A DNA stretch of 20,171 nucleotides from a virus (IMGVR_UViG_3300047171_000142:1-20171); one strand, 5' to 3'. Shown: positions 1 through 7,051, numbered from the stretch's first letter. Notes: a model not told the origin generated them from the sequence alone. Numbers and translations are program-made.

Positions 1-1860
1 ATGGCGCGATCCGCGAGCAAGGGCGCCGCTGCGCCCACCGCCGACCTCATGCGCCTCAAGCGCTATTTCACCGAGCACGAGCAACTCACCTATGGCGCGC
101 GGCGCAACAGCCTCGTCGCCCTGGATTATTACGACTCCGATCAGTTCACCCGCGCCGAACTGGCCAAGCTGGCCGAACGCGGTCAGCCGCCCATCGTGGT
201 CAACCGGATCAAGCCGGCGATCAATGGCATCATCGGGGTCAGCGAGAAGGGGGTTTCCGATCCGAAATGCTGGCCGCGCAATCCGGGCGATGAGGACAGC
301 GCCGACGCGGCGACGGATGTGCTGCGCTATATCGCCGACTTCAACCGCTTCAAGCGGGTCAAGCTGGAGGTGTTCCGCGATATCCTGGTTCCCGGCACCG
401 GCGCGGCCCTGATCGGGGCGGATGCGGACAGCCAGGTCACGATTACACAGATCAGGTGGGAGGAATTCTTTTACGATCCCCGCGCGCGGCGGCCGGATTT
501 CAAGGACGCCCGATACATGGGCATCGCCAAGTGGATGTATGCCGACGATCTGGCGGCGCTGTATCCGGACAAGTCCGCCGCCATCGAGACCAGCGTCCAG
601 GCCTCGGGCGGGGCGGGGATGATGGTTCCCGACGAGAGCTTCCAGGATCGCCCACTTGTCGGCCCGGGAACGGGCGGCGCCTGGGTGGACCCAAAGCTGC
701 GCCGACTTCTTGTGGTGGAGATGTATTGGCGGGACGCCCAGAGCTGGAGCCGTTCGGTCTTCACCGGCTCCGACGTGCTGGAGCATGGGCCCAGCCCCTA
801 TCAGGATCACAAGGGCCGGCCGGACTGCCCCATCGAGGCCCAGAGCGCCTATGTGCGCCGCGACAACGGTCGCTACGGCGCGGTGTGGGATATGATCGGG
901 CCTCAGGACGAGGTGAACAAGCGCCGGTCCAAGAGCCTGCACCTGCTCAGCGTCAGCCGCATCGAGGTCAAGGACCCGAGCGCCATCAATGTGGATGCCG
1001 AGGAAGCGCGGCGCGAGGCGGCCCGGCCTGACGGGGTTCTGCCCTATGGCTGGGGGATTTCCCCCAATACCGCCGAGTTCCAGGGCAATCTGGAGATGAT
1101 GGCCGAGGCCAAGGCCGAGCTGGAGCGCATGGGGCCTAGCCCCGCGGTGCTCGGGCGGTCGAGTGAGGATGCGTCCGGCCGTGCGCTGCTGGCCCGCCAG
1201 CAATCGGGCCTGACGGAGCTGGCCAATCTCTACGGCGCCCTGGAGGACTTCGAGCTGCGCGTCTATCGCCAGTGCTGGGGCCGGGCCAAACAGTTCTGGC
1301 GCGCGCCTCAGTTCATCCGGGTGACGGACGACGAGAACGCGCCGCGCTTCGTGGGGCTGAACCAGCCGCAAGTGCACCCGGCGACCGGCGAGGTGCTGGG
1401 CTATTCCAACCCGATCGCCGAGATGGACGTGGATATCGAGATCGACACCCAGCAGGATGTGGGCAACCTCCAGGCCGAGGCCTTCAGCGAAATCCTCGAC
1501 CTGGTGAAGATGAGCCCCGTTTACCAACAGCAGATCAGCCTCAAGCAACTCATCCTGCTCTCACCCATCCCGCACAAGCGCTCCGTCATCGACGCCGTGG
1601 ATCAGGCGAGCCAGGCGCAACAGGCCGCCCAGGCCCAGCAACAGCAGATCGGAGCGGCCCACGCCGTGGCCCAGATCGACAAGACCAAGAGCGAGACCGC
1701 GCGGAATGAGGCGGAGGGGACGGCCAGGATGCTGAACGCGCTGAGCGAGGCTCATGCGGTTCACGCCGAACACGCGGCGGCGGGGTTTGAGGCGGGTCAG
1801 AGCCAAGCCCAGAGCGATCAGGCGGGGGCGGAGACCATCGCGCCGGACACCGGGCAATGA
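1..1860 (+). CDS. P22-like portal protein
   Basis: The portal forms the dodecameric ring at one capsid vertex through which the terminase pumps DNA and to which the tail adaptor binds. The 619-residue product starts at the first base of the window. It has the P22-portal pattern: an N-terminal helical part with 'PPIVVNRIKPAINGIIG' near residue 63, a clip/stem region with 'WEEFFYDPRARRPDFKDARY' near residue 154, and a wing/crown part with 'GRALLARQQSG' near 394. The last roughly 90 residues are rich in Ala, Gln and Glu and look helical, as in the portal barrel. P22 gp1 is about 725 residues, so this barrel is shorter. The terminase genes should lie just upstream, outside the window. The next structural gene (scaffold) is 1.36 kb away because an accessory island intervenes. 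The family call is firm. The domain limits are approximate. Confidence 0.9.
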   Translation: MARSASKGAAAPTADLMRLKRYFTEHEQLTYGARRNSLVALDYYDSDQFTRAELAKLAERGQPPIVVNRIKPAINGIIGVSEKGVSDPKCWPRNPGDEDSADAATDVLRYIADFNRFKRVKLEVFRDILVPGTGAALIGADADSQVTITQIRWEEFFYDPRARRPDFKDARYMGIAKWMYADDLAALYPDKSAAIETSVQASGGAGMMVPDESFQDRPLVGPGTGGAWVDPKLRRLLVVEMYWRDAQSWSRSVFTGSDVLEHGPSPYQDHKGRPDCPIEAQSAYVRRDNGRYGAVWDMIGPQDEVNKRRSKSLHLLSVSRIEVKDPSAINVDAEEARREAARPDGVLPYGWGISPNTAEFQGNLEMMAEAKAELERMGPSPAVLGRSSEDASGRALLARQQSGLTELANLYGALEDFELRVYRQCWGRAKQFWRAPQFIRVTDDENAPRFVGLNQPQVHPATGEVLGYSNPIAEMDVDIEIDTQQDVGNLQAEAFSEILDLVKMSPVYQQQISLKQLILLSPIPHKRSVIDAVDQASQAQQAAQAQQQQIGAAHAVAQIDKTKSETARNEAEGTARMLNALSEAHAVHAEHAAAGFEAGQSQAQSDQAGAETIAPDTGQ

Positions 1861-1901
1861 CCTACCGCACGGGACGGGTTCAGAGGACCAATCGCGAGCC
1901 G

Positions 1902-1929
1902 ATGACTGCCTGCGTTAGGGTGTGATAAT
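1902..1929 (+). promoter_or_regulatory. Possible extended -10 promoter for toxin island
   Basis: A TGT-GATAAT extended -10 (1921-1929) follows ATGACT (1902-1907), which matches the -35 consensus at four of six bases, with 16 bases between the hexamers. Transcription would begin near 1936, only a few bases before the ATG at 1941, so the message would be almost leaderless. The site lies in the only gap before the toxin pair and would uncouple it from portal transcription. This is a consensus match by eye only. Confidence 0.3.
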
Positions 1930-1940
1930 ATCAGAGGATA

Positions 1941-2393
1941 ATGTCCCTCGCCGAAGCCAGCACTGTCGAACGCTTCGCCCACGAGCTTGCCGGCCCGGGG
2001 TTCGGCGATGCGCGCGATGATATGGCCGCGCGGTCGAGGCGCATGGGCGAGGTTGTGGACGAGGTGTTGGTGCGGATGGGGCCAAAGCCGGGTCAGAGCG
2101 AGTCGGAGAGAGCGCGCAATTTGGCCTTGGTGGAGGGCCTCGCGGCGCTGATGACCTCCGGTCTCGATGTCCTGCGCGACAATCTCGACGCCATGGACCC
2201 CGAAGGCGAGACGTTCGATCTCGCGGTGGCGGCCTATGACGACACGGTGCGCGAATATGAGCGGCTGAAGATCCTGGCTATCGCGCTTGATCCTCTGGCG
2301 AACGCTGGTCCTGATGCCCCTGTTCTCGACAGCGCGGCCGCCATCGATGCGTGGTCGGAGCGGCTGTTTACGGGTCTTGACGCCCGAGGTTAA
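1941..2393 (+). CDS. Hypothetical helical acidic protein, candidate antitoxin
   Basis: I do not recognise the family of this 150-residue protein. It is acidic, looks helical throughout, and has no membrane segment or recognisable DNA-binding motif. The C-terminal half carries 'YDDTVREYERLKILAIALDP'. The ATG at 1941 is preceded closely by GAGG. Its stop overlaps the start region of the RelE-like toxin downstream by about 17 bases, the tight coupling typical of type II toxin-antitoxin pairs. From that context it is the best candidate for the antitoxin, but nothing in its own sequence proves it. It could equally be an unrelated accessory gene. It sits between portal and scaffold, where P22-like phages normally have no gene of this kind. 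Confidence 0.6.
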   Translation: MSLAEASTVERFAHELAGPGFGDARDDMAARSRRMGEVVDEVLVRMGPKPGQSESERARNLALVEGLAALMTSGLDVLRDNLDAMDPEGETFDLAVAAYDDTVREYERLKILAIALDPLANAGPDAPVLDSAAAIDAWSERLFTGLDARG

Positions 2394-2652
2394 AGCGAGC
2401 CGGAGGTTTGAGCGCGCCTTCGCCAAATGGGGCGCGGGCGCTTCCGTGCGACGCGAGCAGGCCATTCGGGCGATAAAGCAATTCGTCGCGGATCCGGACC
2501 ATCCGAGTTTGAATTTCGAGCGGCTGGCCGGCTCCGACCTTTTTTCCATCCGCGTCAATCGTGGCGACCGCATCATTCTGAGACGGCTCGACGGGGATTC
2601 ATTTGAACTCGTCGATCTGGGATCGCACGACATCTATCGCAGGTATCCTTGA
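2377..2652 (+). CDS. RelE/ParE-superfamily toxin
   Basis: This is a 91-residue protein of the RelE type, a family of small toxins many of which cut mRNA on the ribosome. Supporting motifs are 'FERAFAKWG' near the N terminus, 'HPSLNFERLAGSDLFSIRVN' in the middle (the core strand with SIRVN), then 'DRIILRR' and 'FELVDLGSHDIYRRYP' at the end, where RelE proteins keep catalytic basic and aromatic residues. I chose the TTG at 2377, which gives the usual family N terminus. An in-frame ATG at 2347 would add ten residues. It overlaps the upstream 150-residue gene, its likely antitoxin. A REP-like repeat begins about nine bases after its stop. The superfamily is clear. The mode of action (mRNA cleavage or gyrase poisoning) is not settled by sequence. 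Confidence 0.75.
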   Translation: MTPEVKASRRFERAFAKWGAGASVRREQAIRAIKQFVADPDHPSLNFERLAGSDLFSIRVNRGDRIILRRLDGDSFELVDLGSHDIYRRYP

Positions 2653-2660
2653 GCATCCGA

Positions 2661-2722
2661 AATCGCGCCCAGTCACCTGGGTCCCGCATCTTCGCTGCGC
2701 TTCGTGCGGGATGACGGGGAGG
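2661..2722 (-). repeat. REP-like palindromic unit, family 1, left of GIY-YIG gene
   Basis: Read on the minus strand this runs CCCGTCATCCCGCA, a loop containing GAAGCGCAGCGAAG, TGCGGGACCCAGG, then ACTGGGCGCGATT. It holds two stems: TCCCGCA pairing with TGCGGGA, and CCCAG pairing with CTGGG. It overlaps the 3' end of the GIY-YIG gene and supplies its last codons and stop. It is an inverted counterpart of the unit at 3091-3146. Confidence 0.8.
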
Positions 2723-3074
2723 GGTGTCTGCGGGATGAGGGAGTTTGCGGGCGTTGGAGGTGGCTGAGGGGGCCTTCGGGGACGGCGTTGATTGAGTCCC
2801 AGAGGTCGAGCCACTGGGGGTTGGCGGCTTCGATGAGGGCGATTTTCCAGGCGCGGCGCCAGCGTTTGATGACCTTCTCGCGGGTGATCGCGGCTTCGAT
2901 GTCGCCGTGGTCTTCGAACCAGACCAGATGTTTGACGCCATAACGGGTGGCGAAACCGGGGGTGAGCCCCAGGCGGTGTTCAGAGACGCGTCGTAAGAGG
3001 TCGCTCGTCACGCCGGTATAGAGCGTTCCGTTGCGCCGGCTGGCGAGGATGTAAACGCAACCACCCTTTTCCAT
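2673..3074 (-). CDS. GIY-YIG nuclease domain protein
   Basis: A single-domain GIY-YIG endonuclease of the small UvrC-N/YhbQ-like type, found in many copies in some alphaproteobacterial genomes. The N terminus has 'CVYILASRRNGTLYTGVTSD' (VYI...YTG replaces GIY...YIG). The conserved Arg is in 'DLLRRVSEHR' and the metal-binding Glu is in 'AITREKVIKRW'. The domain ends with 'ANPQWLDLW' near residue 91. The remaining roughly 40 residues are low-complexity, rich in Pro, Ser and Arg, and the last 17 or so are encoded by a REP-like repeat. I chose the ATG at 3074; a GTG one codon upstream is possible. It runs opposite to all surrounding genes and is bracketed by inverted repeat units. The natural substrate of this family is not established. 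Confidence 0.88.
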   Translation of the reverse strand: MEKGGCVYILASRRNGTLYTGVTSDLLRRVSEHRLGLTPGFATRYGVKHLVWFEDHGDIEAAITREKVIKRWRRAWKIALIEAANPQWLDLWDSINAVPEGPLSHLQRPQTPSSRRHPSPSSRTKRSEDAGPR

Positions 3075-3090
3075 CACGCCCTAACCTTAA

Positions 3091-3146
3091 CCGTCATCCC
3101 GCGCGCAGCGAAGCGGAGACGCGGGACCCAGGGGACTGGGTGCGAT
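3091..3146 (+). repeat. REP-like palindromic unit, family 1, right of GIY-YIG gene
   Basis: CCGTCATCCCGCG starts at 3091, followed by a loop with GCAGCGAAGCGGAGA, CGCGGGACCCAGGGG, and ACTGGGTGCGATG. It has the same two-stem design as the unit at 2661-2722 but opposite orientation. It begins 16 bases upstream of the GIY-YIG start codon, so the nuclease gene fills the whole interval between the two units. Confidence 0.8.
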
Positions 3147-3224
3147 GATTGCAAGTCGACCCCGCCGCCGGGGGTAACGGGCGTTACGGGCCGCCACCGT
3201 GTGGGCGAAATAGGAAACACCAAC

Positions 3225-3908
3225 ATGGATAAGGACGATTTGGCCTCCCTCATTGAGGGGGAGCCTGAAGGCGTGGCCGAAGAGGAAACTCCGGTCACGG
3301 AGCAGCCGGCGGCGGAGCGACAAGAGGCGGGCGAGACGCCCACCCTCCAAGTGACGCCGCCACCCACCCAACCAGAACCTGGTCACGTTCCCGTGGCCGC
3401 GCTTTTGGATGAGCGGGATAAGCGCAAGGCTCTGGAGAAGCGCCTGGCCGATATTGAGGCCGAGCGGAAAATCGAGGGTCCGGCGCCGGAGCCGACCACC
3501 GCCCAGCAGATGTGGGCGCTGCGGATGGATGTCTCGCGGGAGCTGATGGTCAGTCAGCACGGCGAGGAAGAAGCCAAGGCGCTACATGAGTGGGGGGAGG
3601 CGAGGTGCGGGTCTGATCCGCACTTCAATGCTCAGGTCTATGCCTCGAAGAATCCGTACGCGTTCATTCGTCAGGCCCGCCAACGCGAGCAATTGCTCGC
3701 CGAGGTGAGCCCGGACGAGTTGGATGACTACAAGGCGTGGCGGGCCTCCCGTTCGGCGCCGAAAGAGGCGGGCGGGACGCCCACCCTCCAACCGACGCCG
3801 ACCCCGCCCAGATCCCTGGCCAACGCCCCGAACGCCGGCGGGGCCGGAGCCCAGGCGGAAACGCCGCTGGGGCCCGGCGCGGCTTTTGCTCAGACGATCC
3901 GACGTTAG
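3225..3908 (+). CDS. Putative capsid scaffolding protein
   Basis: Position between portal and major capsid protein, a hydrophilic acidic composition, and central coiled-coil helices ('ALLDERDKRKALEKRLADIE' around residue 80) point to the scaffold that guides procapsid assembly and then leaves. From the ATG at 3225, with AGGAAA seven bases upstream, the product is 227 residues; an upstream GTG frame to 3201 has no better site. The helix-rich middle runs from about 70 to 185, flanked by Pro/Thr/Ala-rich linkers. Two linkers contain the same peptide, EAG(E/G)TPTLQ, near residues 34 and 181, encoded by two almost identical 27-base copies of a dispersed repeat. The C terminus is basic (TIRR), and scaffolds usually bind coat protein through a basic tail. 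The role is inferred mainly from position and composition. Confidence 0.72.
   Translation: MDKDDLASLIEGEPEGVAEEETPVTEQPAAERQEAGETPTLQVTPPPTQPEPGHVPVAALLDERDKRKALEKRLADIEAERKIEGPAPEPTTAQQMWALRMDVSRELMVSQHGEEEAKALHEWGEARCGSDPHFNAQVYASKNPYAFIRQARQREQLLAEVSPDELDDYKAWRASRSAPKEAGGTPTLQPTPTPPRSLANAPNAGGAGAQAETPLGPGAAFAQTIRR
3324..3350 (+). repeat. Repeat half-unit, family 3, inside scaffold gene
   Basis: GAGGCGGGCGAGACGCCC followed by ACCCTCCAA. It differs by one base from 3765-3791 and closely resembles the right arm of the inverted repeat at 9219-9245. It is read in frame as EAGETPTLQ. Confidence 0.6.
3765..3791 (+). repeat. Repeat half-unit, family 3, second copy inside scaffold gene
   Basis: GAGGCGGGCGGGACGCCC followed by ACCCTCCAA, in the same orientation and reading frame as 3324-3350, read as EAGGTPTLQ. 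One base separates the two copies over 27. Confidence 0.6.
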
Positions 3909-3961
3909 CTCGGTCCGCATCGTGCGGCCGGGTACACCCTCAATTTAAGGAGCCTTAGGCC

Positions 3962-5101
3962 ATGGCCGAGACCATTCTTTCCACCGCGCTTGAGCGTCAG
4001 GTGTGGATCACCAAGTACTTCCAGGAATATGTCCGCACCTCGCGGTTCATGCCCTATATGTCCAACGCCGACATCAATAAGGGCGGCATCATCCTCACCA
4101 AGTTCCAGCGGGAGGATGAGGCGTTTCGCACCATCAATATCCCCTTCATCGCGCGCCTCAAGGCCGCCGGCGTCACCGGCGCCACGGTGCTGGACGGGGC
4201 GGAAGAGGAGCTCGTCAACTATAACTGCCCGATCACCATCGACTGGCGTCGGAACGGTGTTCGTCTGCCGAAATCCACCACCTTCCGCACCGAGATCAAT
4301 CTGTGGGACGCCGCTAGAGACGCCCTGATGGTCTGGGAATCGGAGAAGCTGCGCGACGACATCATCAAGGCGCTGGCCATGGTGGTGGTGGACGCCAATG
4401 GCACGATCGCCTTCTATGATCAGGCCACGGCGGCGCAGCAGAATGCGTGGAACGCGGCCAATTCCGACCGGGTGCTGTTCGGCTCCAACATCTCCGACTA
4501 TTCGGCGACCTTCGCCACGGCCATGGCCAATGTGACCCCCAGCATGACCGCCAGCGCGGCCATGGTCTCCAAGGCCAAGCGCATCGCCAAGCAGGCGGAC
4601 CCGCATATCCGGCCCTATCGGGTCGAGGACGGGGACGGGCGGGAATATTATGTGCTGTTCAGCGGCTCGCGCACCTTCCGTGATCTGAAGCTGGATACGA
4701 ACATCATCAACGCCAATTCCAACGCCCGGGCCCGCGAGGGGATGGGCATGGAGAAAAACCCGATCTTCCAGGACGGGGACCTGCTCTGGGATGGGGTGAT
4801 CATCCGGGAAATCCCGGAGATCGACACCTATTGCGGCAATATCTCCAACCCGAATGGCGGCACGGCCTTCAACGGCGTGGGCGGATCATCCGGCGACATC
4901 CGCCCGATGTTCCTCTGCGGCGGCGGGGCCGTGGGCGTCGCCTGGGGCCAGGAGCCGACGCCCCGTACCGACATGATCAAGGACTATGGCTTCCGCCCCG
5001 GCGTCGCCATGGAGGAGCTGCTGGGCGTCAAGAAGATCAACTTCAACGGCGTCCAGAACGGCATGGTCACGATCTTCGCCGCGGCCTCGGCTGACGCTTA
5101 A
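3962..5101 (+). CDS. Major capsid protein, N4-gp56/DUF4043-like
   Basis: A 379-residue shell-forming capsid protein with an expected HK97 fold. The N-terminal arm has 'ERQVWITKYFQEYVRTSRFM'. The signature 'VLDGAEEELVNYNCPITIDW' followed by 'RRNGVRLPK' (around residues 78-107) is the pattern of the N4-gp56/DUF4043 capsid family. A long spine-helix region follows ('INLWDAARDALMVWESEKLR'). The later part has 'HIRPYRVEDGDGREYYVLF' and 'GVAWGQEPTPRTDMIKDYGF', also typical. The ATG at 3962 follows AAGGAGCC. It comes directly after the scaffold and before a small possible decoration protein. The role is secure. Assignment to the N4-gp56 group rather than P22 gp5 is by motif recall. Confidence 0.88.
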   Translation: MAETILSTALERQVWITKYFQEYVRTSRFMPYMSNADINKGGIILTKFQREDEAFRTINIPFIARLKAAGVTGATVLDGAEEELVNYNCPITIDWRRNGVRLPKSTTFRTEINLWDAARDALMVWESEKLRDDIIKALAMVVVDANGTIAFYDQATAAQQNAWNAANSDRVLFGSNISDYSATFATAMANVTPSMTASAAMVSKAKRIAKQADPHIRPYRVEDGDGREYYVLFSGSRTFRDLKLDTNIINANSNARAREGMGMEKNPIFQDGDLLWDGVIIREIPEIDTYCGNISNPNGGTAFNGVGGSSGDIRPMFLCGGGAVGVAWGQEPTPRTDMIKDYGFRPGVAMEELLGVKKINFNGVQNGMVTIFAAASADA

Positions 5102-5110
5102 GGTTTTTTG

Positions 5111-5264
5111 ATCCACAGATTTACACAGATGAACACAGATGGGCCCGGGGCGCGGCTCGGCCTCGCGAACCTAGCGCCGCAGGCAATAATGGCCTTCGGC
5201 CGATTAGCCCGAGAGACCGCCGCACCCCGCACTCATCTGTGAACATCTGTGTCAATCTGTGGAC
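5111..5264. repeat. Large composite palindrome, CACAGAT type (family 2)
   Basis: The left arm (5111-5141) carries three CACAGAT blocks. The right arm (5234-5264) carries three ATCTGTG blocks and is the reverse complement of the left at 27 of 31 positions. The interior contains a core, 5170-5210, with GCGCCGCAGGCAAT and the small hairpin GGCCTTCGGCC. The same core occurs in the element at 16654-16806. It fills the gap between capsid and decoration genes and could also act as a transcription terminator or attenuator. Confidence 0.85.
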
Positions 5265-5310
5265 AAACATTCCTTCCCCCATCCCTCACATCTGAAAGGA
5301 GCGGATCGCC

Positions 5311-5781
5311 ATGTCGACCGCCTATACGACCGCGCTGTTCAATTCCAAGGTGGGCGCGTCCTCCGGGCACGGGCTCAGCCGGATGCATACCTCGCTCCAC
5401 GCCGTGTCCGGGAGCATTTCCACCTGGGCGGCGGGTGACACCATCGCCGTGGGCTATATCCCCCGCAACGCCATCGTCAGTAACGTGATCCTGAAGGCCG
5501 CGAGCCAGCTGGACAGCAATGGATCGCCGACCCTGGCCCTCGATGTCGGGGTCGTGGGAACCCCGCAGCTCTTCAAGGCCGCCGTGACCACGGTGGGCCG
5601 GGCCTCGGGCGCCAGCGTGGACACCACCAACACCGCCGCCGGCTATCTCTATCAGAACACCTCAGGCGCCGATCAGCAGGTGGTGATCACCGTCCACACC
5701 GCCGCCGCGACGGCGGTCGCCGGAACCCTGGAACTCGACGTGGAATATTATGTCGAGGATGTCGCCGGCGCGAACCCCTAG
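5311..5781 (+). CDS. Putative capsid decoration or minor structural protein
   Basis: This 156-residue protein directly follows the major capsid gene, where many phages encode a decoration or cement protein. It is rich in Ala, Ser, Thr, Gly and Val with alternating beta-strand patterns ('GTLELDVEYYVEDV' at the C terminus), has no membrane segment, and no catalytic motif is visible. The ATG at 5311 is preceded by GAAAGGAG at 5293-5300. I do not recognise a named family. The decoration role comes from position and the all-beta look only. It is separated from the capsid gene by a 154-base palindromic repeat, so its expression may differ from that of the capsid. Confidence 0.65.
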   Translation: MSTAYTTALFNSKVGASSGHGLSRMHTSLHAVSGSISTWAAGDTIAVGYIPRNAIVSNVILKAASQLDSNGSPTLALDVGVVGTPQLFKAAVTTVGRASGASVDTTNTAAGYLYQNTSGADQQVVITVHTAAATAVAGTLELDVEYYVEDVAGANP

Positions 5782-5792
5782 GGGCCGCCGCG

Positions 5793-6038
5793 GTGACCGT
5801 CGAGGATATCCGTCGCGTCGGCCAGCATTGGTTACAGGCGGTCACCACGGCGCTCGCCCTGGTGGCCGTCGCCCTGCTGGGCTGGACCGGATCGCAGCTC
5901 ATCGCCATGCGCGATGACATCCACAGCCTGAAGGACGCCCTGCCGAGCCTTCAGGCGCGGGTGGACCGCCTGGAGAGCCGCCAGGACAAGGTGATCGAGG
6001 TTCTTTACGATCAGATCGACCAGGATAAGCGCCCATGA
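5793..6038 (+). CDS. Small membrane coiled-coil protein of lysis region
   Basis: An 81-residue protein with one strongly hydrophobic segment ('ALALVAVALLGWTGSQLIAM', about residues 20-40) followed by a short coiled coil ('LKDALPSLQARVDRLESRQD') to the C terminus. It starts at GTG 5793, twelve bases after the preceding stop. Its stop overlaps the endolysin start (ATGA at 6035-6038), so the two are translationally coupled. A bitopic protein with a coiled-coil tail next to an endolysin could be an accessory holin, an antiholin or an inner-membrane spanin. No outer-membrane spanin partner is visible, so the spanin option is weaker. Confidence 0.7.
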   Translation: MTVEDIRRVGQHWLQAVTTALALVAVALLGWTGSQLIAMRDDIHSLKDALPSLQARVDRLESRQDKVIEVLYDQIDQDKRP

Positions 6039-6631
6039 CCACGCCCCTGCTTATCGCGGATCTGAAGCGGGACGAGGGCCTGCGGCTGGAGGCTTACCGG
6101 GACACGCGCGGCGTCTGGACCATCGGTTATGGCCACACCCCGGCGATGGAGGGCGCGGTCTGGACGCCGGAGGCCGCGGCGATCCAGCTGGCCGCCGATC
6201 TCGACCGGGTGCTGGCCGGGCTCGACCGGGAGATCGCCTGGTGGCGGGGCCTCGATGATGTCCGCCAGGATGCCCTGGCCAATATGGCGTTCAATCTGGG
6301 CGTCGGCGGGCTTCTGGAGTTCCGGCACATGCTGGAGGCCCTGGAGGCCGGTGATTGGCACACCGCCAGCGCCGCCATGCTGGTGAGCCACTGGGCCGCC
6401 GAGGTTGAAGACCGCGCCGAGCGCCTCGCCTTCATGATCCGCACGGGGACGCGGGCGTCCACGGCGCCCCACCTTTCCCCGTCATCCCGGCCAAGCGAAG
6501 CGCGAGCCGGGACCCAGGGGACCGGACCGCGCCTCGCAACGGCGAACCCAAACGCATCGCCCAGTCCTCTGGGTCCCGGATCCGCGCTGCGCTCCGTCCG
6601 GGATGACGATTTTGAAGATCAGGGATCAACA
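6035..6631 (+). CDS. GH24 endolysin (T4-lysozyme family), 3' end repeat-derived
   Basis: A muramidase that cleaves the glycan strands of peptidoglycan at lysis. The GH24 triad is intact in 'LKRDEGLRLEAYRDTRGVWT' followed by IGYGHT: Glu14, Asp23 and Thr29, with the 9- and 6-residue spacing of T4 lysozyme. The helical lobe has 'ALANMAFNLGVGGLLEF', and the domain ends at 'AERLAFMIRTGT' near residue 147. There is no signal peptide, so it should need a holin. No stop follows the domain. The frame runs through a REP-like inverted pair (6480-6609) and continues into the holin, giving a 338-residue frame that ends at 7051. I split the entry at the holin ATG. The true product may be lysozyme with a repeat-encoded tail fused to the holin. 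Confidence 0.85.
6480..6609. repeat. REP-like inverted pair, family 1, within endolysin-holin frame
   Basis: A forward unit starts with CGTCATCCCGG at 6480 and carries CGGGACCCAGGGGACCGG. An inverted unit ends with CCGGGATGACG at 6599-6609 and carries ATCGCCCAGTCCTCTGGG. The two units lie tail to tail around a spacer of about 30 bases. The whole piece lacks a stop codon in the endolysin frame and encodes a linker rich in Pro, Ser and Arg. Confidence 0.85.
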
Positions 6632-7051
6632 ATGACAGATACGCACACCCCCACCCCCATCCAGACCGCGACCCTCGACATGGCCCGCTCGGCGCTCATG
6701 GCGGCGGGAGCGATTCCCTTGGCCCATGGCCTGGCCACGGCGAGCCAGTGGCAGGCCATCGTGGGCGGGGTGATCGCCATCGGCTCGGCGGTGTGGTCCT
6801 ATCTCGCCGCCCATCCCTCGCGGACGAGCGCGCTGACGAGCCTCCTCGGCATGATCCGCAAAGGCGGTCAGGGCCCGGCCTGGAACGGCGATGTCACCGC
6901 CCTTGAGGCCGCCGTTCTGCCCCTCGTGGAAAAGGCCGTGGACGCCCGGATCAAGGCCCGCGCGGGCGTCCTCGCCGGGCCCGTCGATCTCGCCGCCAAC
7001 GCCGTGATCAAGGACGCGGCGGGCCAGGTGGTCAGCCACCTTCGTATTTAA
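6632..7051 (+). CDS. Pam3-gp28-like putative phage holin
   Basis: The 139-residue product starting at ATG 6632 has an N-terminal region like the Pam3-gp28 holin family. A first hydrophobic helix ('MARSALMAAGAIPLAHGLA', about residues 13-31) and a turn ('TASQWQ') precede a second helix ('AIVGGVIAIGSAVWSYLAAH', about 38-57). The C-terminal 80 residues are an extra helical, alanine-rich domain ('LPLVEKAVDARIKARAG'). Holins open the inner membrane so endolysin reaches the wall. The ATG has only a weak ribosome site (CAGGGA), and the frame is open into the upstream endolysin, so the holin may be made as a separate protein or as a fusion domain. Confidence 0.72.
   Translation: MTDTHTPTPIQTATLDMARSALMAAGAIPLAHGLATASQWQAIVGGVIAIGSAVWSYLAAHPSRTSALTSLLGMIRKGGQGPAWNGDVTALEAAVLPLVEKAVDARIKARAGVLAGPVDLAANAVIKDAAGQVVSHLRI

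Noticed and set aside
1818-2633. 271-residue reverse-strand open frame
   Set aside because: It covers the toxin pair on the opposite strand, has no recognisable motif, and its composition is that of an antisense shadow.
2661-3146. Classical insertion sequence around the GIY-YIG gene
   Set aside because: No transposase and no evident target-site duplication; the flanks are REP-like palindromes, so it is reported as a possible novel unit and not as an IS.
3915-3927. Terminator after the scaffold gene (CCGCA-TCG-TGCGG)
   Set aside because: The stem is only five pairs and no T-tract follows; the capsid gene must probably be read through from upstream.
5111-5264. CRISPR-like array from repeated CACAGAT blocks
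   Set aside because: Blocks are 7 bases with 3-base spacing and form two inverted arms, not direct repeats with unique spacers; no cas genes are present.
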